A DNA stretch of 64,000 nt from Alphaproteobacteria bacterium (GCA_024743275.1 JANSWW010000002.1:310001-374000); one strand, 5' to 3'. Positions 9,733-18,639 are shown, counted from the first letter of the stretch. Program-made: numbers and translations. The notes: generated by a model not told the origin, from the letters alone.

Positions 9733-11115
9733 ATGTCCGTGAAAAGTCTCGACAACCCGTATAGCGGCGATACGGATCTGGTGCATGGCGCGTCCTGCAC
9801 CTGTTCAGATTGCGGCAAAGGCCATCATCACGCCGGGGCCGAGGACCTGCCGCAAAGCGGCGAGGCGATGCTGGAACGGGCCGTCGAGAGCGCCGTGGTG
9901 CGCGCCGTGTTCGGCCATAACGAGTTTTCCCGCCGGTCTTTCGGCAAAATGCTGGGCGGGGCGACCCTCGCCGGCCTGATCGGCTCGGTGCTGCCGCTCG
10001 ACAAGGCGAAGGCGGCCATTCTCGACAATCTCGGCACGCCCGAGAAGACCGACCTGCAGATCGGTTTCGTGCCGATCACCTGCGCCACGCCGATCATCAT
10101 GGCGCAGCCCATGGGCTTTTATGAGAAGCACGGCCTCAACGCCAGCGTGATCAAGACCGCCGGCTGGGCGGTGGCGCGCGACAAGTCGCTCAACGGCGAA
10201 TACGACGCCAGCCACATGCTGACCCCGATGCCGCTCGCGATGACCATCGGCGCCGGGTCGACGGCGGAGCCCTATCTGATGCCCGCGGTCGAGAACATCA
10301 ACGGCCAGGCGATCGTCCTGCACAACGACCATAAGGACAAGAACGATCCGAAGCTCTGGAAGGGGTTCAAGTTCGGGGTCCCGTTCGAATACTCCATGCA
10401 TAACTTCCTGCTGCGCTACTATGTGGCGGAGGCCGGGCTCGATCCGGACACCGACATCCAGATCCGCGTCGTGCCGCCGCCGGAGATGGTCGCCAATCTG
10501 CGGGCCGGCAATCTCGACGGCTATCTCTCGCCCGATCCGTTCAACCAGCGGGCCGTGTGGGAAAAGATCGGCTTCATCCATATCCTCACCAAGGACATCT
10601 GGGAGGGCCATCCCTGCTGTGCCTTCGCCTGTCCGGCCACGCTCGCGACGGAGATGCCGAACACCTACGGCGCCCTGCTGAAGGCCATCGTGGATGCGAC
10701 CCAATACGCCGCCAAGCACGAGAACCGGAAAGAGATCTCGGCGGCCATCGCGCCCGCCAACTATCTCAACCAGCCGGTTCCGGTGATCGAGCAGGTGCTG
10801 ACCGGACGCTTCGCCGACGGGCTCGGCAATGTCCAGAACGTGCCGGACCGGATCGATTTCGATCCCTTCCCCTGGCATTCCATGGGCGTTTGGATCCTGA
10901 CCCAGATGAAGCGCTGGGGCTATATCACCGACGATATCGACTACAAGGCCGTCGCCGAACAGGTCTATGTCGCCGGCGACTGCGCCAAGATCATGCGGGA
11001 TCTCGGCTATGAGGCCCCGGACGTCACCTACAAATCGCACACGATCATGGGCAAGACCTTCGATCCGTCGAAGCCGGAGGAATATGTCGAGTCCTTCGCG
11101 ATCAAGCGGGTCTGA
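9733..11115 (+). CDS. cynA: Cyanate/nitrate-type ABC transporter substrate-binding protein, Tat-exported
   Basis: 460 residues from the ATG at 9733, which follows AAGGAG; the open frame upstream to 9640 would overlap the promoter leader. It belongs to the NrtA/CmpA/CynA family that binds nitrate, bicarbonate or cyanate; linkage to cyanase points to cyanate. A twin-arginine signal SRRSFGK lies unusually deep at residues 66-72 and is followed by a hydrophobic stretch and a likely cleavage site after about residue 95. Before it comes an extra region with three cysteines (C22, C24, C27) and three histidines (H31-H33), which looks like a metal-binding cluster. The mature part (from about 105) has the typical IGFVPITCATPIIMAQ start of the family. 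First gene of the operon; 4 bp before cynB. Confidence 0.9.
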   Translation: MSVKSLDNPYSGDTDLVHGASCTCSDCGKGHHHAGAEDLPQSGEAMLERAVESAVVRAVFGHNEFSRRSFGKMLGGATLAGLIGSVLPLDKAKAAILDNLGTPEKTDLQIGFVPITCATPIIMAQPMGFYEKHGLNASVIKTAGWAVARDKSLNGEYDASHMLTPMPLAMTIGAGSTAEPYLMPAVENINGQAIVLHNDHKDKNDPKLWKGFKFGVPFEYSMHNFLLRYYVAEAGLDPDTDIQIRVVPPPEMVANLRAGNLDGYLSPDPFNQRAVWEKIGFIHILTKDIWEGHPCCAFACPATLATEMPNTYGALLKAIVDATQYAAKHENRKEISAAIAPANYLNQPVPVIEQVLTGRFADGLGNVQNVPDRIDFDPFPWHSMGVWILTQMKRWGYITDDIDYKAVAEQVYVAGDCAKIMRDLGYEAPDVTYKSHTIMGKTFDPSKPEEYVESFAIKRV

Positions 11116-11119
11116 TCCC

Positions 11120-11962
11120 ATGGACTGGAATCTTCGACTCTCCCTGAGGGTCCGGTCGATCATCCTGTCGCTGGTGATCCTCGTGGTCAGCCTGGGGGTT
11201 TGGGAGCTGTCGATTTCGACCGGCGGCTCCGACCGGCCGCTGACCGAGTACGAGATCCTGACCGGTGGCGGCGCACCGAAGGCGGGGGTCCCCCCGCCCT
11301 CGGACGTGATCGCCAAGGCGTATGAAGAGCTCTCCCAGCCATTCTACGACAACGGGCCGAACGACAAGGGCATCGGCATTCAGATCGGCTACTCGCTCTA
11401 CCGGGTGTTGAGCGGCTATTTCCTGGCCGCGGCGATCGCCATCCCGGTCGGTTTCCTGATTGGCATGTCGCCGCTGATGTACCGGGCGCTCGATCCCTAT
11501 ATCCAGATCCTCAAACCGATCTCGCCGCTCGCCTGGATGCCGCTCGCGCTCTTTGTCATCCAGGACAGCCAGGCCTCGGCCATCTTCGTGATCTTCATCT
11601 GCTCGATCTGGCCGATGCTGATCAACACGGCGTTCGGCGTCGCTGGGGTGCGGCAGGACTGGGTCAACGTCGCCCGCACCCACGAGCTCAATAACATGAG
11701 AACCGCGCTCACGGTGATTTTGCCGGCCGCGGCCCCCACCATTCTCACCGGCATGAGAATCTCAATCGGCATCGCCTGGCTGGTGATCGTCGCCGCCGAG
11801 ATGTTGGTCGGCGGGACGGGGATCGGCTACTACGTGTGGAACGAGTGGAACAATCTCGACCTCACCTCGGTGATCTTCTCGATCATCATGATCGGCTTTG
11901 TCGGCATGGTCCTGGACGCCTTCTTCGGGATGATCCAGCGCCGCGTGCAGTATAGCGAGTGA
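11120..11962 (+). CDS. cynB: Cyanate ABC transporter permease
   Basis: 280 residues with an N-terminal membrane helix (about 12-30), a periplasmic loop and a binding-protein-dependent permease domain of about five more helices from residue 85 on. The EAA cytoplasmic loop that contacts the ATPase is present (VARTHELNNMRTALTVILPAAAPTILTG). The length and architecture match NrtB/CynB/TauC permeases. It starts 4 bp after cynA and is followed 7 bp later by the ATPase gene. Two copies should form the channel. Confidence 0.92.
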   Translation: MDWNLRLSLRVRSIILSLVILVVSLGVWELSISTGGSDRPLTEYEILTGGGAPKAGVPPPSDVIAKAYEELSQPFYDNGPNDKGIGIQIGYSLYRVLSGYFLAAAIAIPVGFLIGMSPLMYRALDPYIQILKPISPLAWMPLALFVIQDSQASAIFVIFICSIWPMLINTAFGVAGVRQDWVNVARTHELNNMRTALTVILPAAAPTILTGMRISIGIAWLVIVAAEMLVGGTGIGYYVWNEWNNLDLTSVIFSIIMIGFVGMVLDAFFGMIQRRVQYSE

Positions 11963-11969
11963 GGACGCC

Positions 11970-12887
11970 ATGACCGCTCCATTTCTAAAAATCGAACAAC
12001 TCGCCCAGCGCTTTCCGTCGCCCGACAAGGGCGGCGATCAGCTCACCGTTTTCGAGAACGTCAATTTCGGGATCGAGAAGGGCGAATTCGTCTGCATCAT
12101 CGGCCATTCCGGCTGTGGCAAGTCGACCATCATGAATGTCCTGGCCGGCCTGGGCGAGGCGTCGGAGGGCGTCGTGGTGATGGATGGCCGCGAGGTCAAA
12201 GGCCCCAGCCTCGACCGCGGGGTGGTGTTCCAGAACTACAGCCTGCTGCCCTGGCTGTCGGCGCTGAAAAACGTCACCTTCGCCGTCCGGGCCCGTCATC
12301 CCGGTTGGTCCAAGGAGGAGGTGAAGGCCCATTCCTACAAATATCTCGAACTTGTGGGCCTGACCGGCGGCGCCGAACACCGCAAACCGTCCCAATTGTC
12401 GGGCGGCATGCGCCAGCGGGTTTCCATCGCCCGGGCGTTCGCCATCCAGCCGAAGCTGCTGCTTCTGGACGAACCCTTCGGCGCCCTCGACGCGCTGACC
12501 CGCGGCTCGATCCAGGACGAGCTTTTGAGGATCTGGCAGGGAACCGATCTCACGGTCTTCATGATCACCCACGATGTGGACGAGGCGATCTATCTCGCCG
12601 ACCGGGTGCTGTTGATGACCAACGGCCCCTATGCCCGGGTCGCTGAATCGGTCGAGGTCGGGATTCCCCGCCCCCGCTCGCGCGACGAGATCGTCGAGCA
12701 CCCGAACTATTACAAAGTCCGCAATCATCTCGTTCATTTCCTGGCCCGCCGCTCCAAAGAGCTGGCCGGCAAGGAACACGCATCGGCCAACGGACAGCCG
12801 GAAACCGTCCGATTTCCAGATCCCCAAGACGAAGCATCCGAACGGGACGAACCCGTGAGGCCAACGCTTCGCGCCGTTAACGAGTAG
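11970..12887 (+). CDS. cynD: Cyanate ABC transporter ATP-binding protein
   Basis: 305 residues. Walker A GHSGCGKST at 45-53, Q-loop in VVFQNYSLLPWLS, the signature LSGGMRQRV and Walker B LLLLDEPFGALD followed by the switch histidine in MITHDVDEA. The tail of about 50 residues after the nucleotide-binding domain (from about residue 255) is hydrophilic and has no known domain. It energises CynAB uptake. Same operon, with the cyanase gene 14 bp downstream. Confidence 0.93.
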   Translation: MTAPFLKIEQLAQRFPSPDKGGDQLTVFENVNFGIEKGEFVCIIGHSGCGKSTIMNVLAGLGEASEGVVVMDGREVKGPSLDRGVVFQNYSLLPWLSALKNVTFAVRARHPGWSKEEVKAHSYKYLELVGLTGGAEHRKPSQLSGGMRQRVSIARAFAIQPKLLLLDEPFGALDALTRGSIQDELLRIWQGTDLTVFMITHDVDEAIYLADRVLLMTNGPYARVAESVEVGIPRPRSRDEIVEHPNYYKVRNHLVHFLARRSKELAGKEHASANGQPETVRFPDPQDEASERDEPVRPTLRAVNE

Positions 12888-12901
12888 AGGAGAGAATCCC
12901 C

Positions 12902-13372
12902 ATGAAGGAATCCAAATTTGTCGACATGGCCATGGACAAGGACGATGTCGCGGCCATGATCCTGTCCGCGAAACGCAATGCGGGCCTGACCTGGGAGGGG
13001 ATCGCGGAGAAAATCGGGATGTCCCCGGTCTTCACCCATTCCGCCTCCATGGGTATGAACGCGATGCCGAAGGACAAGGCGGAGATACTGGTCTCGACCC
13101 TTGGCCTGCCCCAGGAGGCCGCCCTGGTGCTCGCCGAGCCACCGACCAAGGTGTGGGAACAGACGGTGCCGACCGACCCCTGCATCTACCGCCTCTACGA
13201 GATCGTCGGCGTCTACGGACCGACCATCAAGGCCCTGATCAACGAGAAGTTCGGCGACGGGATCATGTCGGCGATCGATTTCGACATGCAGATCGAGAAG
13301 GTCGAGAACCCGAAGGGTGACCGGGTCAAGCTCACCATGACCGGCAAATACCTCGCCTACAACAGCTGGTAA
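12902..13372 (+). CDS. cynS: Cyanase (cyanate hydratase)
   Basis: 156 residues, the same length as the classic enzyme. It converts cyanate and bicarbonate to ammonia and two carbon dioxide. The catalytic triad Arg97, Glu100 and Ser123 is present in RLYEIVG and GIMSAIDF, each shifted by one residue relative to the E. coli numbering. The N-terminal helical DNA-binding-like fold and C-terminal dimer strand (ending GKYLAYNSW) are complete. The ATG has GGAGAG about 8 nt upstream. As the last gene of the operon it identifies the transporter substrate as cyanate. Confidence 0.97.
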   Translation: MKESKFVDMAMDKDDVAAMILSAKRNAGLTWEGIAEKIGMSPVFTHSASMGMNAMPKDKAEILVSTLGLPQEAALVLAEPPTKVWEQTVPTDPCIYRLYEIVGVYGPTIKALINEKFGDGIMSAIDFDMQIEKVENPKGDRVKLTMTGKYLAYNSW

Positions 13373-13540
13373 GCGCGTGGAGAGGGCCTTTCCCAGGGGC
13401 CGGGGCTCTCTCCCCTCTCGCGGGCCGTGACACATCCCTGATATCCGACCCGACCGATCTTGTTGATGGCGCAGGCTTGCGGCGGCACTGCTTATGGGCT
13501 TCGATCTCCGCTCCCGACGGCAGCGAAAAGGAGCCCCCGA

Positions 13541-13936
13541 ATGTCATCGATCAGCCACCATATGATCGCCGAGGCGCCGCAGCCGGTCGCCCCCTTCTCC
13601 CATGCGACCGAGACCGACGGCTGGATCTTCGTCACCGGTCAGATGCCGACCTGGCCGGACGACCCGGACCGGCCGCTGCCGGACGGCATCGAGGCTCAGA
13701 CCCGCCGGGTAATGGACAACCTCGTCATCGTGCTGAACGGCCTGGGGCTCGGCCTCGAACATGTGATGCAGGCCCGGGTGTTCCTGACCGATTTCGAACG
13801 GGACTATGCGGCGATGAACAAGACCTATCGAGGCTATTTCGCGGAGGGCAAGCTGCCTGCCCGGACCTGTGTCGGGGTGACCGGGATGGCCGTCGGCGCC
13901 CTGGTGGAGATCGACCTTGTGGCAAAAAGACCCTGA
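13541..13936 (+). CDS. RidA/YjgF/YER057c family protein
   Basis: 131 residues from the ATG at 13541, preceded by AAAGGAG; a longer frame from 13460 lacks a ribosome site. The family fold is evident in WIFVTGQMP, a central helix with VIVLNGLGLGLEHVMQARVF and the terminal LPARTCVGVTGMAVGALVEID, containing the arginine (in PARTCV) that binds the carboxylate of enamine/imine intermediates. True RidA hydrolyses reactive 2-aminoacrylate; this protein may instead be one of the related deaminases or amidohydrolases. It is 168 bp after cynS, so it is probably separately transcribed, although read-through is possible. Confidence 0.85.
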   Translation: MSSISHHMIAEAPQPVAPFSHATETDGWIFVTGQMPTWPDDPDRPLPDGIEAQTRRVMDNLVIVLNGLGLGLEHVMQARVFLTDFERDYAAMNKTYRGYFAEGKLPARTCVGVTGMAVGALVEIDLVAKRP

Positions 13937-14007
13937 CCACCCTTCCGGCCTTTCGGGTTAGGATTTGAGCCAAGTACCGACGAAGGCCTGATCAAAAGGC
14001 GGTCCCG

Positions 14008-14517
14008 ATGCGGAAAACCCTCAAGATCCTGCACACCCTGGCGACCTGCGGCCTGATCGGCGGCATGGCCGTCTACGGCATCCTGCTGCTCGACGTGCCC
14101 CGCGACGCCGCCGCCCACGCCGATCTCCGGGCCCATATCGCGGCGATCAGCAATTGGGTGCTGCTGCCCTCTCTCGGGATCGCCCTGGTCTCCGGCCTGG
14201 TCGCCATGGCGGTCCACCGCCCGTTTCTGGAGAAAAGATGGGCCTGGCTCAAGGCCGCGCTCGGCATCCTGATGTTCAAGGGCGTGCTGACCCTGATCGG
14301 AGCCAAGGCGGGATATGCCGCCCGGGTCGCGGGAGAGGTCGCCCGGGGCGAGGCGCCGGCGGACGCGCTCGACGGACTGCTGACCTATGAGTGGTGGACC
14401 CTCGGCATCATGATGGCGCTGTCGGTTTTGAACGTCGTCCTCGGGGTTTGGCGCCCCCGGCTCAAGGCCACGCCCGCCAGGATACCGGCCGCCCGTGCCG
14501 GTGCGCCGGCCGAATAG
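14008..14517 (+). CDS. Small integral membrane protein (DUF2269-like)
   Basis: 169 residues with four predicted membrane helices, at about 5-28, 48-68, 82-104 and 126-147. The layout and the conserved feel of the second helix (WVLLPSLGIALVSGLVAM) resemble the DUF2269 family of predicted membrane proteins, whose role is unknown. The C-terminus is a short Ala/Pro/Arg-rich cytoplasmic tail. A purine-rich GGCGGT precedes the ATG only weakly. It is 71 bp after the RidA gene. Confidence 0.7.
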   Translation: MRKTLKILHTLATCGLIGGMAVYGILLLDVPRDAAAHADLRAHIAAISNWVLLPSLGIALVSGLVAMAVHRPFLEKRWAWLKAALGILMFKGVLTLIGAKAGYAARVAGEVARGEAPADALDGLLTYEWWTLGIMMALSVLNVVLGVWRPRLKATPARIPAARAGAPAE

Positions 14518-14569
14518 GAGCTTCCGTCACCGACGGGATTTGCGGAACCGCCCTCGTGTTGTGGATTTA

Positions 14570-14608
14570 AAGTTCGTTTTGAGCCGCCTCACATTCCGCA
14601 GCGAACTT
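14570..14608. promoter_or_regulatory. Inverted repeat in the AT-rich region before the SET protein gene
   Basis: AAGTTCG (14570-14576) and CGAACTT (14602-14608) form a 7 bp inverted repeat with a 25 bp spacer. The gap 14518-14751 has no gene and becomes AT-rich around 14640-14690, where a promoter for the downstream SET gene would be expected. I cannot name a regulator. Confidence 0.3.
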
Positions 14609-14751
14609 CGGATTCGGGACCCTAGGATATGTATCGCGGCCGCTATATTAATGATTGCAATTAGGCGTTCTTTGATTGTTTTCTGGTTGCATGCGCACCA
14701 AAGCGACAGGATATTCAATCCCAACCCGTGATCTTCCGGTGAGCCCGCCCC

Positions 14752-16170
14752 ATGCCGTCTGACCGCATAGGGACCGGACAGGGCCCCGATGTAGGGCCGA
14801 GGCGCCCCTTGGGATTCGACCGCATGAGGATCAAGGAGGGGCCACACGGCCTCGGTCTCGAGGCGACGGGACCGCTTTCCCAGGGAACCGTGATCTTCGA
14901 CGGATGCCCGGTGCCGGGGACCGTGGGCATCATGACCATCGGTGGGCCGGAAGCCGCCCGCGATCTGGAAGAGATGCCGGATTTGAAATCGCATCTGCTT
15001 CAGGTCGGCAGGGACTGTTGGTGGGGGGGGCCGGTTCATGAGACCGCCTACCGACTGGCCCGCCTCGACCGGCTCTTATCGTCCCGCCCAGAGGATCCGG
15101 TGGCCTTGGTCTCCAAATGCTGGACCCTGGCCGAGGTGAACACGAACGGATGGCGCCATCTCGCGCCGCCGGACGGAGCCGGAGATGCACAGGACATCGC
15201 GGCACGGCTTCTGTCCGTGGCCGGCGACCATGCCGATACCCATCGGGTCCTCGCCTATCTCGACCTGAGCAACGGCGGCACGGCGGCCGCCCTGGACCGC
15301 GTCGACCGGGCCCTGGGCATCGACCGGTCGACCGACACGCTTTGCGACAAGGTCTTTCTCTTGACGCTTGTCGGTCGCTTTCGCGACGCCTACGCACTCG
15401 CGGCGGCGTTGGCGGGACGCGCCACAACCCCGCTCAGATCTCTGGCCCTCGGGCTGTTGTCGCTCTTCTCCGACTCCCCGTCGAATGCCGCGATTCATCT
15501 CGAAGCCTCGCTTGAGCAGCTTCGGGATGCGCCGGAGGCGACGGATGGCCTTCCCGAGGCGTTCGATCACCCCTGGGAAACCTGGGGATACACCTCGAGA
15601 GTGTCCCCATGCGCAAGCGGACGCCGCGGTCGATGCGGCACCACTTTCCTGCCCCATTGGCGTCTTCATGTGATCGGCCGGTTCCTGCTCGCGGCGGCCT
15701 TGTTCCGCCAGGACCGGGCGGATTTGGCGGCCCGCCATTTGGCGGACGCCGAGATCATGGGTCCCGGATCGCTTTGCATCGCGATGGTGCGGAAATGGCT
15801 CGATGTCTCAGGCCTTCCGGAGATCGATCTGCTGTGCCGCGACCTGGAATCCCTGGGCGTCCCCGAGACCAGGCCCGTCGAACCGCAATATCTCAATCAC
15901 TCCTGCGATCCCAATGTCGTCTTCGATGCGGAGTTCACCTTCCGAACGCTCCGCAACGTTCGGCGGGGCGAGGAGTTGACCTTCGACTACACGACGACAG
16001 ACGAGGAGATCATCGCCTTCGACTGCGTTTGTGGCGCGGACCAATGCCTGGGCATCGTGCGCGGCGCCCGACATCTGTCCCCGGACGCGCTCGACCGGCG
16101 CCGGCCACTGTTGTCGCCGTATATCGGATCGCTGATGGGCGCCTCTCATAATTGCAGATCGGACGGGTGA
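14752..16170 (+). CDS. SET-domain protein with a large helical insertion between the two SET halves
   Basis: 472 residues; the ATG has no strong ribosome site and a start at 14824 (MRIKEG) is possible. Residues about 25-60 (IKEGPHGLGLEATGPLSQG and the following strand) look like the opening of a SET methyltransferase domain. The closing part comes 330 residues later: NHSCDPN at 382-388, GEELTFDY near 406-413 and a post-SET zinc-like cluster C425, C427 and C432. Between them residues 95-370 are mostly Ala/Leu-rich helices with TPR-like spacing. In ordinary bacterial SET proteins the two halves are separated by fewer than 100 residues. If the halves fold together it would be a protein-lysine methyltransferase with an inserted helical substrate-binding domain. 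No operon partner is obvious; the MFS gene follows after 79 bp. Confidence 0.75.
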   Translation: MPSDRIGTGQGPDVGPRRPLGFDRMRIKEGPHGLGLEATGPLSQGTVIFDGCPVPGTVGIMTIGGPEAARDLEEMPDLKSHLLQVGRDCWWGGPVHETAYRLARLDRLLSSRPEDPVALVSKCWTLAEVNTNGWRHLAPPDGAGDAQDIAARLLSVAGDHADTHRVLAYLDLSNGGTAAALDRVDRALGIDRSTDTLCDKVFLLTLVGRFRDAYALAAALAGRATTPLRSLALGLLSLFSDSPSNAAIHLEASLEQLRDAPEATDGLPEAFDHPWETWGYTSRVSPCASGRRGRCGTTFLPHWRLHVIGRFLLAAALFRQDRADLAARHLADAEIMGPGSLCIAMVRKWLDVSGLPEIDLLCRDLESLGVPETRPVEPQYLNHSCDPNVVFDAEFTFRTLRNVRRGEELTFDYTTTDEEIIAFDCVCGADQCLGIVRGARHLSPDALDRRRPLLSPYIGSLMGASHNCRSDG

Positions 16171-16249
16171 CGTGTCGTTCCCCGGTGCCTTCTTCACCTG
16201 GCCTTTCCGTCGCCGCGTTCCTTCATCGCCGGTGCCGTGGGCCTGAGGA

Positions 16250-17512
16250 ATGTTCCGGGATCCGACCTTCCAACCGATCCGGGAGGCCCGATGGCTGGGT
16301 TTCGGCTTCGTTTTGGGATTCTCTTCCTGTTTCGGACAGACCTATTTCATCAGTCTGTTCACGAAGGAGCTCCGCACCGAACTCGACATCAGTCACGCCA
16401 CGCTCGGAAGCGCCTATATGCTGGCGACCCTTGCCGGGGCGGCAGGCCTCGTCGGGCTCGGACGGTTGGCGGACAAATGGCCGGCGGGCGTGCTAGGCGG
16501 AACGGCGGTGGTGTTTCTCGCCGCGGCGTCCTTCGCGCTCGCGCACGCATCGTCGCTGGAGATGCTTCTGGTCGCCCTGTTCGGCCTACGCCTGTTCGGG
16601 CAAGGGATGACCCAACATATCGGGACGACCGCCATCTCCCGATGGTACAACCGCAACCGTGGCAAGGCCGTCGCCGTCCTCGGCCTCGGCATGCCGGCGA
16701 GTGAGCTGATCATGCCCGTGACGGCGGTCGCCCTGGTCGAGCTCCTGGGCTGGCGGCAAACCTGGCTGACCTTCTCGATTGTGCTGCTGGTCTTCTTCGC
16801 CCCGGTGGTCTTCGCCCTGGGCAGACGGGACAGGGACCCGAGTTCGGCGGCACGTCCGACGAAGCAAATCGCCCCGGAAAGCGCCCCGGAAAGCGCCCCG
16901 GACAGGGGAACAAGCTGGCGACTGCGGGAAGCCCTGAGACATGGTCTTTTCTATGTGATCATCGCCGGCGCCCTGATCCCGCCTTTCGTCTTGACCGGCG
17001 TTTTTTTCTATCAGGTCGATCTCGTCGGTGAAAAAGGCTGGTCACTACAGCTCTATGCCTGGTCGTTCACGGTCTATGCGTTGACATCCCTGTCCGTGGG
17101 GTTCGTTTCCGGCTGGCTGGTCGACCGGATGGAGATCTCCCGCATCCTGTCTTTCTGCCTATTGCCCATGGCGGTGGGACTGACGATCCTCTGGCGGGTC
17201 GACTCGATCTGGGCCGCCCCGGTCTTCATGGCGTTGTCCGGAACGACCATCGGCTTCGCCTCCACGTCCTTGGTCGTCATATGGCCGCGGATCTACGGGA
17301 CGCTACATCTCGGCGCGATCAAGGGGGTGACCCTTGCCAGCATGGTCGTGTCGACGGCGATCGCGCCCGCCGTCTTCGGTCTCGCCCTGGAACGCGGCAT
17401 CGAGATGGTCACGCTGATCCAATGGTCCGCCATCCTGACCGGCCTCGGCGCCCTGATGCTGATCGTCGCCCGCCCCCGCCTGAAGGCGGCCGCCGGCTCC
17501 CCGGTTCGGTGA
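16250..17512 (+). CDS. MFS transporter
   Basis: 420 residues with twelve predicted membrane helices in two halves and the MFS loop 2-3 motif GLGRLADKWP (near 72-81). The central cytoplasmic loop (about 205-230) contains a short tandem repeat, PESAPESAP, coded by a 12 bp direct repeat near 16878-16901. It resembles the oxalate/formate-antiporter-like and monocarboxylate-like MFS groups only in general; the substrate cannot be told. The ATG has GAGGA immediately upstream. It is convergent with map, only 10 bp apart. Confidence 0.85.
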   Translation: MFRDPTFQPIREARWLGFGFVLGFSSCFGQTYFISLFTKELRTELDISHATLGSAYMLATLAGAAGLVGLGRLADKWPAGVLGGTAVVFLAAASFALAHASSLEMLLVALFGLRLFGQGMTQHIGTTAISRWYNRNRGKAVAVLGLGMPASELIMPVTAVALVELLGWRQTWLTFSIVLLVFFAPVVFALGRRDRDPSSAARPTKQIAPESAPESAPDRGTSWRLREALRHGLFYVIIAGALIPPFVLTGVFFYQVDLVGEKGWSLQLYAWSFTVYALTSLSVGFVSGWLVDRMEISRILSFCLLPMAVGLTILWRVDSIWAAPVFMALSGTTIGFASTSLVVIWPRIYGTLHLGAIKGVTLASMVVSTAIAPAVFGLALERGIEMVTLIQWSAILTGLGALMLIVARPRLKAAAGSPVR

Positions 17513-17522
17513 ACCGGAACCC

Positions 17523-18356
17523 TCAGACCGGATAGGGGGGTTTCGTATATCCCATCGGCGACAGCGTCAGGATCTCGCAACCCTTGGCCGTGACCACGAT
17601 CGAGTGTTCGAATTGGGCCGAGAGGGACCGGTCCCGCGTCACGGCCGTCCATCCGTCGTTGAGGATCTTCACGTCCTTGCGTCCGGCGTTCAGCATCGGT
17701 TCGACGGTGAAGATCATACCCTCTTCCAGGGTCAGGGTGTCGCGTTCGCAGTAGTAATTGAAGACCGCCGGGCTGTCGTGAAAGATCAGTCCCACACCAT
17801 GGCCGACAAAGGACTCCACGATCGACGCACGATTGGGCTTCGCGACGCTTTCGATCGCCTTGCCGATCACATTGATCGGACGCCCCGGCGCGACGGCGGC
17901 GATCCCGGCCATCATCGCGTCGTAGGTCGTGTCGACCAGCTTGCGGCCCTTCTGGGGGACCTTGTCGCCGCACAGGAACATCCGGCTGGAATCGCCATGC
18001 CAACCATTGTCCAAAATGGTCACATCGATGTTCACGATGTCGCTCTCGGCGAGGATTTTCGTTTCGCTCGGGATTCCGTGGTTCACGACATGATTGACGG
18101 AGATGCAGGACGAGGCCGGATATCCTTTGTATCCCAGTGTCGCGGGAACGCCACCGAGGTCCCGCATGAAGCCGTCGATCAGGTCGTTGAGCTTTTTGGT
18201 GCTGACCCCCGCCTGGACAAGGGGCGTTATCTCGTCGAGGACCGTGGCCGCCTTCCGCCCCGCGCTCCGCATGTTCTCGATGTCGTCGGCGTCATAAATG
18301 GTGACCCGGCGACCCTGAAGGTCGACGTCATGAGACAAAGGCCGTTTCTTGTTCAC
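17523..18356 (-). CDS. map: Methionine aminopeptidase, type I
   Basis: 277 residues. It removes the initiator methionine from new proteins. All five metal ligands are present: Asp111, Asp122, His186, Glu219 and Glu250, as is the active-site His93 in NHGIP. It has an N-terminal extension of about 20 residues before the catalytic domain, and no insert, which fits bacterial type I enzymes. It is transcribed alone and away from the low-oxygen operon at 18640; the roughly 280 bp between the two starts carries both promoters. Whether this is the only map gene of the genome cannot be judged from here. Confidence 0.95.
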   Translation of the reverse strand: MNKKRPLSHDVDLQGRRVTIYDADDIENMRSAGRKAATVLDEITPLVQAGVSTKKLNDLIDGFMRDLGGVPATLGYKGYPASSCISVNHVVNHGIPSETKILAESDIVNIDVTILDNGWHGDSSRMFLCGDKVPQKGRKLVDTTYDAMMAGIAAVAPGRPINVIGKAIESVAKPNRASIVESFVGHGVGLIFHDSPAVFNYYCERDTLTLEEGMIFTVEPMLNAGRKDVKILNDGWTAVTRDRSLSAQFEHSIVVTAKGCEILTLSPMGYTKPPYPV

Positions 18357-18596
18357 TGCTACTTCCCCCTGGCTTCAACGGCAGTATAAAGACCAAAGGT
18401 CACCATTTTCGTCTAGAGGTCGTATTTTGCGAAGTGCGTTTCAAGCATTTTGGCGTTCACCGTGTTTTGCGCTTTTCATCACCGGGAAGCCGGGTCCCTC
18501 GCCCCGAATTCGATAGACCGGATGGCTCAATGGGGGTCAGGCATTTCAGATGGCTCTAATGTTCTTTGAAGACAATTCAACCCATGTGAGCTACGC

Positions 18597-18610
18597 TTGA
18601 CGTGGATCAA
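18597..18610 (+). promoter_or_regulatory. FNR/FixK-type box
   Basis: TTGAC-GTGG-ATCAA matches the CRP/FNR-family consensus TTGAT-N4-ATCAA at 9 of 10 specified positions. Its centre is 36.5 bp before the A of the ATG at 18640. A plausible -10, TAAGAT, lies at 18628-18633, which would start transcription at or near the ATG itself. The genes downstream (cation ATPase, K+/H+ antiporter, universal stress protein) are typical low-oxygen targets, which supports the call. The rest of 18357-18596 holds no gene that I can see. Confidence 0.75.
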
Positions 18611-18639
18611 AGCTCTTCAACAGCGGATAAGATAGCTCA

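Noticed and set aside
13379..13420. Hairpin after cynS (GGAGAG...CTCTCC) as terminator
   Set aside because: The stem is interrupted, the loop is long and no T-run follows; too weak to list as a feature.
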